Positions 11,641-22,183 of a DNA stretch of 64,000 nucleotides are shown one piece after another. The stretch comes from Schistocerca nitens (taxonomy: Eukaryota > Arthropoda > Insecta > Orthoptera > Acrididae). The first letter of the stretch is position 1. Each line of letters begins with the position of its first letter. Below the pieces are notes generated by a model. That model was not told where the DNA came from. It searched no databases and saw nothing but the letters and a program-made list of their open reading frames with translations. The stretch is taken from assembly GCF_023898315.1 (NCBI RefSeq), contig NC_064614.1, positions 1,049,544,432-1,049,608,431 of the forward strand, given 5' to 3'. A program made the translations under genes and the position numbers.

Positions 11641-11975
11641 GCGGCGCCGCTCAAAGTAGGAGTGAAATATGACGGCTATATGAGACTGCGATTGGTCCGA
11701 CGCGGCCACAATTAAGCGGCCGTGTTTGGTACGGCTCTGGCGATACAGCGGCCTCAATAGCAGCGGCGGGTGTGCTCAGCCCGGCCTGATCCTCCGGTAC
11801 ACACTGGCCCAGCGACCGACACTCCCACGCGCCGCCTGGCGGGCGTGCGCGCAGGGTCGCCTCTCGGCGCTGCGCGCACCGCGGGCGGGTATATCTGCAG
11901 GCGCGCGGGGCTGCCGCGGCACTTGCTCTGCCGTCGCCGCTGTCGCCGCTACTGCTGAACGGGACATCTGTCACC
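11641..11975 (+). promoter_or_regulatory. CpG-rich promoter and 5' leader of a host gene
   Basis: About 330 bp are strongly GC- and CpG-rich in an otherwise AT-rich window. The region contains an inverted CCAAT box (ATTGG at 11691-11695), several CG-rich runs, a TATA box at 11890-11896 and an initiator-like CACTT near 11920. A short leader of about 55 nt leads to an ATG at 11976 in strong context (CACCATGG). No transposon family is recognised in it. The open frames through this region (for example 11726-11983 plus and 11651-11977 minus) are GC-rich by-products and are not called as genes. Confidence 0.7.
11890..11896 (+). promoter_or_regulatory. TATA box
   Basis: TATATCT lies in a GC-rich setting, 31 bp upstream of a CA dinucleotide at 11920-11921 that would be the start site. 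That is the usual TATA-to-start distance. Confidence 0.6.
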
Positions 11976-11979
11976 ATGG
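11976..11979 (+). CDS. First coding exon: ATG plus one base, then a splice donor
   Basis: The start codon is at 11976-11978 with CACC before it and G after it. The exon appears to end at 11979, and GTGAGT at 11980-11985 is a perfect donor, giving a phase-1 intron. Unspliced, the frame stops after 13 codons (MGEYYTG...S), which supports splicing. An intron directly after the initiator codon is known in calmodulin-superfamily genes and several muscle genes, but the product cannot be named without the next exon. I found no convincing acceptor or second exon in the remaining 52 kb. Confidence 0.55.
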
Positions 11980-12079
11980 GTGAGTACTACACAGGCGCAC
12001 GCAGCAGCATCTCATAGCTGGTTAAGGGCACTAGACATGTAGCGCTATTTACCAGGCAGGAGTACCTGTGTTAGAAGTA

Positions 12080-13060
12080 GTTACAATGTTTTAGTCACCA
12101 CCTTGAAAAAATCAAGCTGCTTGGAGTTGATCCTGTTCGCTCTTCACATATTCATCTTTCAGTGTGACACACCTTTGCCAACGCTGGATGACATGGCAGA
12201 GACCTTGCTTGTACAATTCTGCATTTTAGCTTCTCAGAAAACTTTTCACCTCGAAAATCACATCATCATTCCGAAAATGTTTGCCCCGCCTCGGCTTCTT
12301 CATCCGAAAAAAAAGTGTGTAAAATCTTATGGGACTTATCTGCTGAGGTCATCAGTCCCTAAGCTTACACACTACTTAACCTAAATTATCCTAAGGACAA
12401 ACACACACACCCATGCCCGAGGGAGGACTCGAACCTCCGCCGGCACCAGCCGCACAGTCCATGACTGCGGCGCCTAAGACCGCTCGGCTAATCCCGCGCG
12501 GCTCTTCATCCTAGAAACAGAAATATGTAACGGGCGTCATGTGATGAGAATAAGGAGGGCGTGGGGGAGGGGTGGGATGCAAAATCTGATAACTCGAGAA
12601 AGTATGATGTGTCACTGTCCTGTGGAGAATGTACTGGAGTGTTTCAGTGGAGCGGAACATATCCTTCGACAGCTTCTCGCGACATTTTGTCTTGATAGCC
12701 TGCCATGAGGTCGTCAAGAGAGCTTGATATTATGCTTCTGTGATGGTTTGTCTCTTACGAACATAACCTGTTACCACATTGTGGAAGTACCGAAAAACAG
12801 CTTCAGCTCGCCTGATGAGTATTGTGTCTGCTCTTTTTTCGAAGGTGATGTATCCCCATCTGTGCACTGCTTGCCTTATTCCTATGCCGCAGGGTCATAG
12901 CAATACACCTAACCTAGCTTAGGCTACAGAGGTCATCTAGACAGATCTGACACAGTTGCAACAATTTCTCTGCTACACCGATTCGGTGCTCTTTGAATGG
13001 ATGTAGGCAGTCATGAAACACAGCGTGCGACGACATTTGCTATTCAGCGTACCGTGCAAG
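12080..13060 (-). pseudogene. Mariner-like (SETMAR-type) transposase, split by a SINE
   Basis: From 13.0 kb leftwards the minus strand reads, across frames: CYDPAA (for GYDPET), GDTSPSKKEQ, LFFGTST, GYVRKRQTITEA, and ALLTTSWQAIKTKCREKLSK. RPPYSHHMTPVTYFCF (for HPPYSPDxxPSDYFLF) is followed by the SINE at 12306-12502, and then RGKHFRNDDVIFEVKSFL and VIQRWQRCVTLKDEYVKS. RWQ-C-TLK-YV is the C-terminal signature of mariner transposases. The second catalytic block (HDNAPxH) reads RTVTHHTF, so two changes remove the aspartate. Stops and shifts make it inactive. It sits 100 bp into the presumed first intron of the gene at 11976. Confidence 0.8.
12306..12502 (-). mobile_element. tRNA-headed SINE, second subfamily, 9-bp TSD
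   Basis: On the minus strand the head carries TTAGCCGAGCGGTCTTAGGC (A box) and GGTTCGAGTCC (B box), then GGGCATGGGTGTGTG, GACTGATGACCTCAG and an A-rich end. The direct repeat TCTTCATCC lies at 12297-12305 and 12503-12511. It interrupts the mariner transposase between the YFCF block and the RGKHF block. The sequence CACACACTTTT before the tail distinguishes this subfamily (also 34998-35211). Confidence 0.92.
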
Positions 13061-13499
13061 ATGTTAAAAATTGATCCATGACTGATTTTCTTTTTCTGTC
13101 ACTGTCGCCTCTACTGTGATAAGATCATCTTGCAATACCAAAGCCTGTACTTCTATTGCTATTCCAAATTCTTCGCAGAAAGGTGGTACATCACTTCGGG
13201 TTTAGTTATTCAGACTTGGCTGATAACACTGCAAGCGTTTGCGCCACCTAACCACTTTGTCATATGATTATATATTGTTATAGTATACAACAACTTAGCT
13301 TATACAACAACTCAGCTTGTACCTCAGCATTGTCTTCCTTCAAATGCAGAAAATGAATCATCATGCGGTGCTCCACTTTATCTAAGAGCTGCGCTTCTTA
13401 GCTTTGGCATCTTTACCAGCGTGCTGCGACACTATGCCATGGGGATTTCAATGCGTACCTGAACATCAGTCATGTGTGTACAAACAGACAAAAGTTTTT
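13061..13499. other. No recognised gene
   Basis: The left part may be the 5' end of the mariner. A small imperfect duplication (CAACAACTTAGCTTATA and CAACAACTCAGCTTGTA) lies near 13288-13322. Confidence 0.35.
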
Positions 13500-13720
13500 G
13501 ATATATTTTATAAATTTTTATTTTAACGGTTTCAGTAGCAAAGTGTCACAAAGTATTACTAGATACGACCACTTAATGATCATCTTCAGATATGATTAAT
13601 GAGCAGCCATCAAACGAAAAAAAAGCTTTTGATAAAAAGATCTGAAGATGTTTATTAACTGACCGAAACTAGTAATCATTTATGAGAATTTTCAACTGAG
13701 ACTGTTGAAATAAATGTTTT
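13500..13720. repeat. Imperfect foldback repeat with CTGAAGAT motifs
   Basis: Two roughly 80-90 bp arms, about 13505-13590 and 13641-13720, are imperfect reverse complements around a short A-rich centre. Both carry a CTGAAGATG...GAAACTAG box (minus strand 13561-13589, where GAAAC is mutated to GTATC; plus strand 13642-13670). It is probably a decayed foldback MITE. A near-direct repeat AAAAG(T/C)TTTTGATA at 13490-13503 and 13621-13634 complicates the boundaries. Confidence 0.6.
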
Positions 13721-13745
13721 AAAACATGTACAATTGCGGTATCTT

Positions 13746-14201
13746 TCATAGCAATATGTCATACATTATCAAAAGAAGGATTAATTGCGTATCATTACTT
13801 TTTAAGATGATAATGAATACGTTATGACTATCCCTCATACAAGCTAACCTGCGCAAGTTTGTGATGCACTCACACGCTACGGTACACCCAACAAATTTTC
13901 GATTACAATTCTGATCGTGAGTGCAATTGAGAAAAGGTATTAACTGTAGCAAGCTTGTTGTTCGCTTTTTCTTTTTTTTTTTAAAAAAATATGTAAACAG
14001 GTTCTTGCTCTGGTCTGGACATGTGCATTTGTAGAAAGCGAAGAATTTCAGTTCTTCTTCCATCACGTGGCGGTTTTTACACTTGACATTTCTGGAGACA
14101 ACTGGCGTACTCTTCTCCTTCCCCTTTTCCTTCTTCCAAAACAAGTTGTCGCTGGCCACCGCTTTCCACTTTTCAATATCAAATGTGTTAAATACAATCA
14201 T
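13746..14201 (-). other. Unrecognised 151-codon open frame
   Basis: A minus-strand open frame begins MIVFNTFDIEKWKAVASD, has a lysine run encoded by a poly-A tract in its middle (about 13965-13988), and a cysteine-bearing second half (CTHDQNCNRKFVGC). No domain is recognised and no promoter or splice context is seen. The homopolymer makes its frame fragile. It could be a chance frame or a transposon remnant. Confidence 0.2.
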
Positions 14202-14799
14202 GCCAATTTAATTAAAAGGTGACGTGCACAGCTGTATAAAATGTGTACTTTTCCGTTTTAGATGCACTCTTGTACTCACGTCGAAATCTCTTTATCTTTG
14301 TGTCAAAAAAGTGCTAGTAGTTAGCAAATCGATGAAATCGTATTCTTTTCCTCACAGCGAAAACGAAAATTCCAGTTCTGATTATATACATCTTCTGTTT
14401 ATTACATCTTTCACTCCTCCTCCCGTCATTTACAGGATATTGATTATTTGAAGAATTTCATATTTTCAAGCAATGTTTTACTATTGGCTCTCCATGAGCT
14501 CTACCAAACAATTGCTTGCCATGAAGTCTCTTGAGCACTCTTCCCCGTCAGCTCTTCCTCTAATAAATTCTACTTTACAAAAATATGACTGGCAATATTA
14601 GCGGCAAAACAAAACAACTGAGAAATTTAGTGAGTAATCTAATCTTGTATTTTACAGACGTTTCGGTATTTCCAACATGTTACTTTTTACAAATATTCTT
14701 TGGTAAATTATAATTATGAAATTTGCTTCATAATGTCCTCCTACAATTTTAGTGTTATGTTAATTTGATTTCTATTTACGTCAGGGAAGAATGTGTCCA
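14202..14799. other. Anonymous AT-rich DNA
   Basis: Nothing supported was seen here. Confidence 0.4.
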
Positions 14800-15095
14800 T
14801 ACAGTTTACGAAGTTTTATGTAGCTAAGACTTTGGCCAATAAGGTCGCCGGATCTCTGGCCAACTGAGAATTTTTGGAGCATTATTGGCAGGTCCCGCCA
14901 ACCATCGCGGGGGTTTTGACCAACTAATATGCCAATTGGACAGAATTTGGCATTGTATCCCTCAGGAGGATGTCCAACAACTGTGTCAATCAATGCGAAG
15001 CCGAATAACTCTTTGCATAAGAGTGAGAGGAGGAACAACTGATACTGACTTGCTCTACTTCTGTAGCTCTTTCCTTTGAATAAATCATCCAGTTT
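14800..15095 (+). pseudogene. Tc1-like transposase C-terminus
   Basis: In alternating frames the plus strand reads RPDLWPTENFWSIIGRSRQP, the catalytic Glu block equivalent to SPDLNPIEN-W. WHCIPQEDVQQLCQSMRSRI, RVRGGTTDTD and an end matching the last residues of Tc1 transposases follow. Upstream parts are missing. AATAAA follows at about 15079. It is a truncated, inactive copy. Confidence 0.75.
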
Positions 15096-16357
15096 TTCTG
15101 AAACTGTAATCTTTTTTCTCTTTACAAATACATCGCATCTACCGATTTCCTTCCTTCGTGATGCGACGTTTTTTAAAAATTAATCTAACTAGACGCTGCG
15201 CTTGAAATGAAAAATTGGAATGAAACTAAAAGTACTACCACGTTATTACCCCTGCCAAACTTAAATTTTTAATTATTTTTATTTTTGCAGGGGAGAAAAT
15301 ATTTTGTGTCATAATGTTACGACACCAGATGCAGTATGCACTTTAATGTTGGATCGTCAAACTTGGATCTTCAAAATACGCATTTTTATTCAATGCACGA
15401 CGAGAAAAAATAGTTCACAACAAAATGTTGACCCAAAGAAAGATATAGTCGCGGCTGCTTTTCTTTGTAGTTCGGAGAAAGTCTCGCTCTTTTATGTCAA
15501 GTTAACACTGTAGGAAAGTCTTGGTGTTGATACCTCTCCTTTACTGGAGTAGAATTTTGCAGTTCATTCGTCTCTAATTGCAATTTTAGAGGAACAACTG
15601 CTGATGTGGTGATATTATTTAATTTTTCTTAAACTCAAAGGAGGTGCTGTAACCTTCCCTCAAAACTCTGGTGACGTTGCGCTTTTCGTTTTTTTTTTTT
15701 TTTTTTTGGGAGGGGGGGGGGGGAAGATACTAGATTTGAATCAAGAGGTGTTGCAGCGATGAAATTCGAAAAATACGATGTTTCCAGGAGGAATTAGTCT
15801 ACGAATACACTAATATTGCCACACACTGCAATGATCAGTAGGTAGTTTCCTTGTAACGACAAGTTATTCCAGCGACATAAAATTACAGAGAAAGACCAGA
15901 TCCGCTAGATCCGGTTAGCCACACCTCCCCTAGCGTTACGTAAATAGGGTGACTTCCTGTCGCATTGTAAATATAATGTCAAGAAACATGCCTGTTGTAA
16001 GCAGTGTAGCAAACTTTGGAAAGGCATATCAGCGAAAAATAGCCTTCGAGCTGGTACCGACTGACACAGGGGCGTCGTACAAAACCATGATCTACGTTAC
16101 ACGGCAAAGTTGACTGGTGAGTACTGCTGGAAATCGAAGGGATTAAAGTAACGTGAACGGGTGGGCCATGTCACAGGTCCCTGTATTAGGTACTATCGCA
16201 TCTATGTTACCAAAAGACTAACACGGGGCACGGTGCACGGATCCAGCTGCAGGTTGTCTTTCTTATTTTTTTGAAATTCTGTCATATTCCGTACGCTAAG
16301 GGGTATAATTTTACGTTAAACGTTTGACACAACAAGTGAAGTATTAAACTTAGAAAA
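15096..16357. other. No recognised gene; T and G homopolymers
   Basis: It contains a 19-T run (15689-15707) followed by a 12-G run (15712-15723). A 69-codon open frame (15304-15513) has no recognised motif. The segment 15880-16260 has balanced base composition and may be an old repeat I cannot name. Confidence 0.35.
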
Positions 16358-16842
16358 ACTAGCCTGGAAAGCTCGTTAGGATTCTGCACAGTAGGTTTTG
16401 CTGAGAAATAACTGTTCATAAAAAATTCAGTACGTTGCGCCTTTTCCGAGTTAATTAACTTCTAACCTAATCAATGAGGCCGTTGCTCGCGCAAATCCAA
16501 CTGTCCTGCAAGACAGAATTAGTGTCGGTTATTCTCGTATGTAGACTATAACGCACAAGACTACTTCGCTTTTGGCTCGATTTCGATCCTTATTACCATC
16601 CAATGTCCAGCTTCTGTATCGCTCTCTTGTTCGGTTTCAGGAAACCAATTGAAGAACATGTTTGGTGGCACCGTGTCTGGTGGGCCACTTGAATTTGCCT
16701 GCGCAACGACCAGATTGGCTAATTTCAATGCTAATTGACTCGGAAACAGCGCAATATATTAAATTTTTCCTTAACTATTATTTCTCAGCATAACCTGCCG
16801 TGCAAAACCTTTACAAACATTTCAATGTGTTTCTGACTGGAG
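16358..16842. mobile_element. MITE with long (about 80-bp) terminal inverted repeats, copy 1
   Basis: The left end contains GCTGAGAAATAACTGTTCA...CCGAGTTAA, and the right end contains its reverse complement (TTGACTCGGAAAC...TTATTTCTCAGC). The same ends and centre occur at 42.75-43.75 kb. The centre carries AATTAGTGTC, CTCTTGTTCGGT and GGGCC(A/G)CTTGAAT in both copies. It has no coding capacity. Outer ends resemble GGTGGTCAGAAAC. The target duplication is not clear here. Confidence 0.75.
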
Positions 16843-17250
16843 GCAGTATGATTCATGACGAGCAAATTACCCAGTCTATATTCATCAAATAATTGACAAT
16901 GACAGCACTTCGCGACTTCCAAGAAACTTTCCACATAATTTCATACCTTCTTGAAGCTTCTTTTCGCTGAACTCTGGTCATAAAATGATGATAGAAAAAA
17001 ATGTTTATCGCATACTACATTTTTGCTATTCATGCCAAAACAATTTCAGCAGCTGGCATACTTCTTTACTGCCATCTCTGTTCGCAACACATTTTGCATA
17101 CAGTAGCCTTTTATACCACTGAATGTACTTACATAATTATATTTCAGAAGATATGCCGTCATACATACTGAGATGCGTGCAAAACTAGCCTTTCTTAAAT
17201 TGGAGACCAAATTACGCAGACTGTACTCATACAATGTTTGATAATGAGAG
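16843..17250. repeat. About 190-bp-unit repeat family, copy A
   Basis: It shares AGCACTT(C/A)GCGACTTC, AAGAAACTTT, GAATGTAC, GAGATGCGTG/GAGACGCGTG, AAACTA and AATGAGAG blocks with 53570-53960, in the same order. In the other copy the blocks repeat at about 193 bp. It ends exactly where the mariner at 17253 inserted. Confidence 0.55.
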
Positions 17251-17252
17251 TA

Positions 17253-18189
17253 CAGGGCTATTACAAATGATTGAAGCGATTTCATAAATTCACTGTAGCT
17301 CCATTCATTGACATATGGTCACGACACACTACAGATACGTAGAAAAACTCATAAAGTTTTGTTCGGCTGAAGCCGCACTTCAGGTTTCTGCCGCCAGAGC
17401 GCTCGAGAGCGCAGTGAGACAAAATAGCGACAGGAGCCGAGAAAGCGTATGTCGTGCTTGAAATGCACTCACATCAGTCAGTCACAACAGTGCAACGACA
17501 CTTCAGGACGAAGTTCAACAAAGATCCACCAACTACTAACTCCATTCGGCGATGGTATGCGCAGTTTAAAGCTTCTGGATGCCTCTGTAAGGGGAAATCA
17601 ACGGGTCGGCCTGCAGTGAGCGAGGAAACGGTTGAACGCGTGCGGGCAAGTTTCACGCGTGTATCTGGACATGCTGGAAAATTGGCTCATGCCACAACTG
17701 AAGACCGACAGCGCCGACTTCATCTTTCAACAGGATGGTGCTCCACCGCACTTCCATCATGATGTTCGGCATTTCTTAAACAGGAGATTGGAAAACCGAT
17801 GGATCGGTCGTGGTGGAGATCATGATCAGAAATTCATGTCATGGCCTCCACGCTCTCCCGACTTAACCCCATGCGATTTCTTTCTGTGGGGTTATGTGAA
17901 AGTTTCAGTGTTTAAACCTCCTCTACCAAGAAACGTGCCAGAACTGCGAGCTCGCATCAACGATGCTTTCGAACTCATTTATGGGGACATGCTGCGCCGA
18001 GTGTGGGAGGAACTTGATTATCGGCTTGATGTCTGCCGAATCACTAAAGTGGCACATATCGAACATTTGTGAATGCCTAAAAAAACTTCTTGAGATTTTG
18101 TATGTGTGTGCAAAGCATTGTGAGAATATCTCAAATAATAAAGTTATTGTAGAGCTGTGAAATCGCTTCAATCATTTGTAATAACCCTG
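17253..18189 (+). mobile_element. Internally deleted mariner-like element, complete ends
   Basis: A 32-bp left end (17253-17284, starting CAGGGCTATTACAAATG) matches the reverse complement of 18158-18189 with one mismatch. TA dinucleotides flank it at 17251-17252 and 18190-18191, the expected target duplication. It is 937 bp long and contains a transposase with its middle deleted, so it can move only if a full-length relative supplies enzyme. Confidence 0.92.
17424..18072 (+). pseudogene. Deleted DUF4817-type mariner transposase
   Basis: The N-terminal helix-turn-helix reads EKAYVVLEMHSHQSVTTVQR, FNKDPPTTNSIRRWYAQFKA and GRPAVSEETVERVRASF. After about 17655 the frame changes to the C-terminal half: LDMLENWLMPQL, FIFQQDGAPPHFHHDVRHF (second Asp), WIGRGG, WPPRSPDLTPCDFFLWGY (third acidic residue), and RVWEELDYRLDVCRITKVAH. 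The whole central part with the first catalytic Asp is deleted. The codon where the start is expected (17424-17426) is ATA, read as an inferred ATG-to-ATA change, so the open frame now begins at a later Met. Confidence 0.8.
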
Positions 18190-18191
18190 TA

Positions 18192-18523
18192 TAATGGGTG
18201 AATAATTCGAAACTAATAAAAACGACATAATTAGGTTTTTGCACCTTTAATCGTAAGGATCTGACATTCTTAATTTCAAATATTTAACACATGAACTCAT
18301 TTGTATAGTAATCAAAAGTTTTGAAGCTATTTTATTCAGGGGATATCCATTACTTAAAGAATCGGGTGGGGCTACTGCTGACGTTTAGAAAATGAGATGA
18401 TCTTCTGTCAATCGTAAGCAACATCTGTTGTCTTTCTGTAAGAGTAACGTTCGCCAATAGCGTGGGCGATATGTCGCGCAAACAGAATTAGTTAACTATT
18501 GCTGCTCACACATTGATACTACT
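18192..18523. other. Anonymous DNA
   Basis: Nothing supported was seen here. Confidence 0.4.
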
Positions 18524-18535
18524 GCGATGCTTATG

Positions 18536-18726
18536 TTCAAATGGCTCTGAGCACTATGGGACTTAACATCTGAGGTCATCAGTCCCCTAGAACTTAGAAC
18601 TACTTAAACCTAACTAATCTAAGGACTTCACTCACAGCTATGCTCGAGGCAGGATTCGAACCTGCGATCGTAGCGGTCGCGTGGTTCCGGATTGAAGCGC
18701 CTAGAACCGCTCGGCCACAGCGGCCG
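18536..18726 (-). mobile_element. tRNA-headed SINE, 12-bp TSD
   Basis: The minus-strand member of the main family has a B box GGTTCGAATCC near 18650-18665. GCGAT(G/T)CTTATG flanks it at 18524-18535 and 18727-18738 (one mismatch). It is full length. Confidence 0.92.
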
Positions 18727-18738
18727 GCGATTCTTATG

Positions 18739-19456
18739 TCTTGCTTTATGATCGGTTGGAGAGTTGCTCCTGGACAGAAGCAACTCTCCGACTACTGTGA
18801 GAATTAATTATCCCACTCTGTGTAAATCACACTAAACCCTTAAATAAAGTGCAAAATGTAAGCTACGGATCTTCAGAAATTCTTATACTCCATTTGTAGA
18901 ACTAGTCGTCTTGTCGCCTGACAGGTTACACATTCTGATAACGATAAGGATAAAGTAACTGATCGTGCATCATTGACATTGTATCTTCCAGCATTTCCAA
19001 ATCCTCGTACTCTTTTCTTAAGGCTATCTGGTCGCATCACTCGCTTCCCCATATCTGAGAAACTGTTCGAGGTCTACTGCGATCCCTTGTCCTCCCACCC
19101 CCGGCAAGTCACTGGACCATGAGATGCGCCGTGGAGGTCGACATTGGCATACACGACACGTACTGTTAATTAAAACCGTTGGTTAAACCACAGTGTAATA
19201 GTATGTCTGCCACTTCTTGTGTAAAATAATAGGATTCTGTTTCACTAACTAGGCTACGTTGTTCACACTCCAAAAAATCACTAATCTTACTACGATGCCA
19301 GAAAGTGTCAGTTATTCTACCTACTACGTGGCGACTCGTGTGGTACAGGTCGTTGAATCGTTCTGTCACACAACCTTCGCAAATGTAAGAAACCATAACC
19401 TCTTTTGTAGTCTGATACAAGTTAGGAAACAGGATAGCAGAAATAACACGGAAAAA
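18739..19456. other. No recognised gene
   Basis: A small inverted pair (GAGAGTTGCTCC / GAAGCAACTCTC) lies near 18758-18790. Nothing else was seen. Confidence 0.35.
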
Positions 19457-20652
19457 TACACTGAAGAACCTAAGAAACTGGTACACCTGACTAATATCGT
19501 GTAGGGCCCCCGCGAGCACACAGAAGTGCCGCAACACGACGTAGCATGGACTCGACAAATGTCTGAAGTAGTGGTGAAGGGAAATGACACCATGAATCCT
19601 GCGGGGCTACTATTAATCCGTAAGAGTATGAGGAGTGGAGATCTCTTCTGAACAGTACGTTGCAAGGCATCCCACATACGCTCAATAATGTTCATTTCTG
19701 AGATGTTTGGTGGCCAGAGCAAGTGTTTAAAGCCAGAAGAGTGTACCTAGAGCCATTTGTAGCAGTTATGGACGTGTGGGGTGTCGCATTGTCCTGCCGG
19801 GATTGTCGGAATGCACTATGGATATGAATGGATGCAGATGATCAAACAGGATGCATACATGCATGTCACCTGTCAGAGTCGTACCTAGACGTATCAGGGG
19901 TCGCATGTCACTCCAGCTGCACACGTTTCGCACCAGTACAGAGCCTCCACCAGCTTGAACAGTCTCCTGATGATATGCAGGGTCCATGGACTCATGAGGT
20001 TGTGTCCATACCCGAACTCGTCCATCCGCTCGAAACATTTTGAAACGAGACCAGGCAACACGTTTTCAGTTATCAATAGCCCGAAGTCGGTGTTGACGGG
20101 CCCAGGCGAAGTGTAAAGCTTTGTGTCGTGCAGTCACCAATGGTACACCAGCGGGCTTTCAGCTCCGAAACCCCATCTCGATGATGTTTCGCTGAATGTT
20201 TCCCACGCTGACACTTATTGATGGCGCACCATTGAAATCTGCTGCAGTTTGGGGAAGGGTTGCATTTCTGTCACGTTGAACGGTTCTCTTCGGTCGTCGT
20301 TGGTCCCGTTCTTGCAGGATCTTTTTCCGGCTGCAGCGATGTCAGAGATCTAATGTTTTACCGGATTCCTGATATGCACGGCATACTCGTCAAATGGTCG
20401 TATGGGAAAATGCCCACTTCATCGCTACCTCGCAGATGCTGTGTCCCATCGCTCGTGCGCCGACTATAACACCACGTTCAAACTCACTTAAATATTGATA
20501 ACCTGCCATTGTAACAGCAGTAACCGATCTAACAACTGCGCCAGACACTTGCTTTATATAGGCGTTGCGGTCCAGCGCCCTATTCTGCCTGTTCGCAAAT
20601 CTCTGTACTTGAATACCAGTACTATACCAGTATATTTTGCGCTTCTGTGTAT
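19457..20652 (-). mobile_element. Tc1-like element with decayed transposase
   Basis: The left end TACACTGAAG and right end CTTCTGTGTA are imperfect inverted repeats sharing ACTGGTA. On the minus strand the transposase starts near 20508 (MAGYQYLSEFERGVIVGARA) and continues with MFRADGRVRVWTQPHESMDP (about 20038), GGGSVLVRNVCSW, RQDNATPHTS (second Asp) and WPPNISEMNIIERMWDALQR (Glu block). Shifts between these blocks and stops inactivate it. The protein order and length match a full Tc1 transposase of about 340 residues. The right half is complete, so this is decay rather than truncation. Confidence 0.78.
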
Positions 20653-21099
20653 ATGCAGAGGAACATGACCAGTATGACTTCTGCAGTTTTTCTCGGTAGC
20701 CGTTTATGCAATGTACAATTTCCAATGGAAGATTTAAGCAATGCGCATCTGTACTTGAGTCCCTTAAGCTGTCACTACTTAATTCATACGACCTTTAAAG
20801 TAAAAAGCAACAGCAAAAAGAGAGGAACAGGAATCAGAATAATAAATCTTTTCAAATCGAGATCGCCTAATATACTAATGACGGTCAAAAGTACGTTAAT
20901 AGCAAAGGATCATGCAGTTTGTACTTTCGATCAGTCAAAGTTACCTTCGTCTCTTTAAAACCGATACGTTTCTTAGTGCTTCACGTGGTAAGAAACGGTA
21001 GACATTTTTCTGTGGAAAAATAAACAAAAGGTTCTCAAGAAAAAATACTAAACCAGTGCCAACGTTTAGCAAAATAAATCTGGTCACATGTATTATCTA
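20653..21099. other. No recognised gene
   Basis: A 103-codon open frame (20647-20958) overlaps the Tc1 end and has no recognised motif. Confidence 0.35.
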
Positions 21100-21345
21100 A
21101 AATTGAAGGAGTAAGAAGGATGGTTACAGTTCGACGTCCGTCGACACTATGGCCTTTACAGATGGAACACGAGCTCGGATTGCGGAAGGATGGGGAGGGA
21201 AACCGGCCGTGGCATTTTAAGGGAATCATCCCAGCATTTGCCTGGCGTAAAATCGCGGAAAATCTAAATCTGGATGGCCCGACGGAGATTTAAACCGTCG
21301 TCCTACCGAATGTGAATCCAGTGTAGTAACCTCGGAGCTCCCATA
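21100..21345 (-). mobile_element. tRNA-like SINE of a different family
   Basis: On the minus strand it starts with a tRNA-like segment (CCGAGGTTACTACACTGG, then a B-box-like GGTTTAAATCTCC). A body follows with GGCAAATGCTGGGATGATTC and GGCCGGTTTCCCTCC. I recognise this arrangement as a common insect SINE that ends tRNA-like sequence with a CGTCGTCC stretch. The B box has decayed from GGTTCAAATCCC. No clear target duplication was found. Confidence 0.6.
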
Positions 21346-22181
21346 CTCTGGTGTCCAAGATTGAGTAACATCATTATTTATAAACATATGATAACAGTAA
21401 GAGGAGAATTATAGTTCTTTTCGTACCTCAATCTGTTTTGACATGATATATTCTTCCCAAATACAGTGAGAACTATTGTTGCATTCCGTTACTTTTATAA
21501 TAAAACATTGTCATAATTACCATCATCGCCCGATAGCTTTTCCGCACAATATTATTTTTACATAATGGCACGATCAAAAGTACCTTCTGTCGCATTCTGC
21601 TGTAATTTGAGAAAAATTCATCGACGTAAATGAATGTTGGTCTCATTGTAATTGACAGCTCATGGATGTACAAGAATACTGTAACGACCAAAATATCTAC
21701 TGCTGCCTCGGATGTTCCTGCCACAGAATACACCAAAAATTACTACCGGTAAGGAGAGGTAAATAGAGACTGGAGCAGTACGCTAGTCAAACTTAGTGAG
21801 TTCCCCGCGGACACTCCATCGTACTCCGTAACCATTAAATTAACACTGCTTTAAGTGTTGTCTCACACAGATTTTCCTTTACAAGCTGTTGCATATGATA
21901 TTGACGGTCTTTTCCGATGCAGTCGTCACCTGCAAGACAAACCGCTTCCGTCCGCTGTTTATCCCAGCGGATGATCGTTATGGACACCGAAGAGGCGCTG
22001 CCGAGAACAACAGATGTTTCACCTCCCGACTGGAGGCGTGTTGCCGAGCCAATTATAGAGGAAATCGGGTTGCCGTCTCTGTTTGCCAGTACATAAATAA
22101 TACGAAAAAACTAGTATTAATAAATGTCCCCTTCTTAAAATAATAAATAAAAGGTATGTTAATATTACGATTGACCCTATG
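21346..22181. other. No recognised gene
   Basis: The open frames here (for example 21473-21736 minus, 21889-22143 plus) lack recognisable motifs. Confidence 0.35.
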
Positions 22182-22183
22182 TA

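Noticed and set aside
11651-11983. Overlapping open frames of 62-108 codons on both strands in the CpG-rich region
   Set aside because: GC-rich DNA has few stop codons. The frames overlap on both strands, have arginine/alanine-rich low-complexity content, and end at the splice donor.
13746-14201. Host gene exon of 151 codons
   Set aside because: The frame depends on a poly-A tract and has no domain or splice signals I trust.
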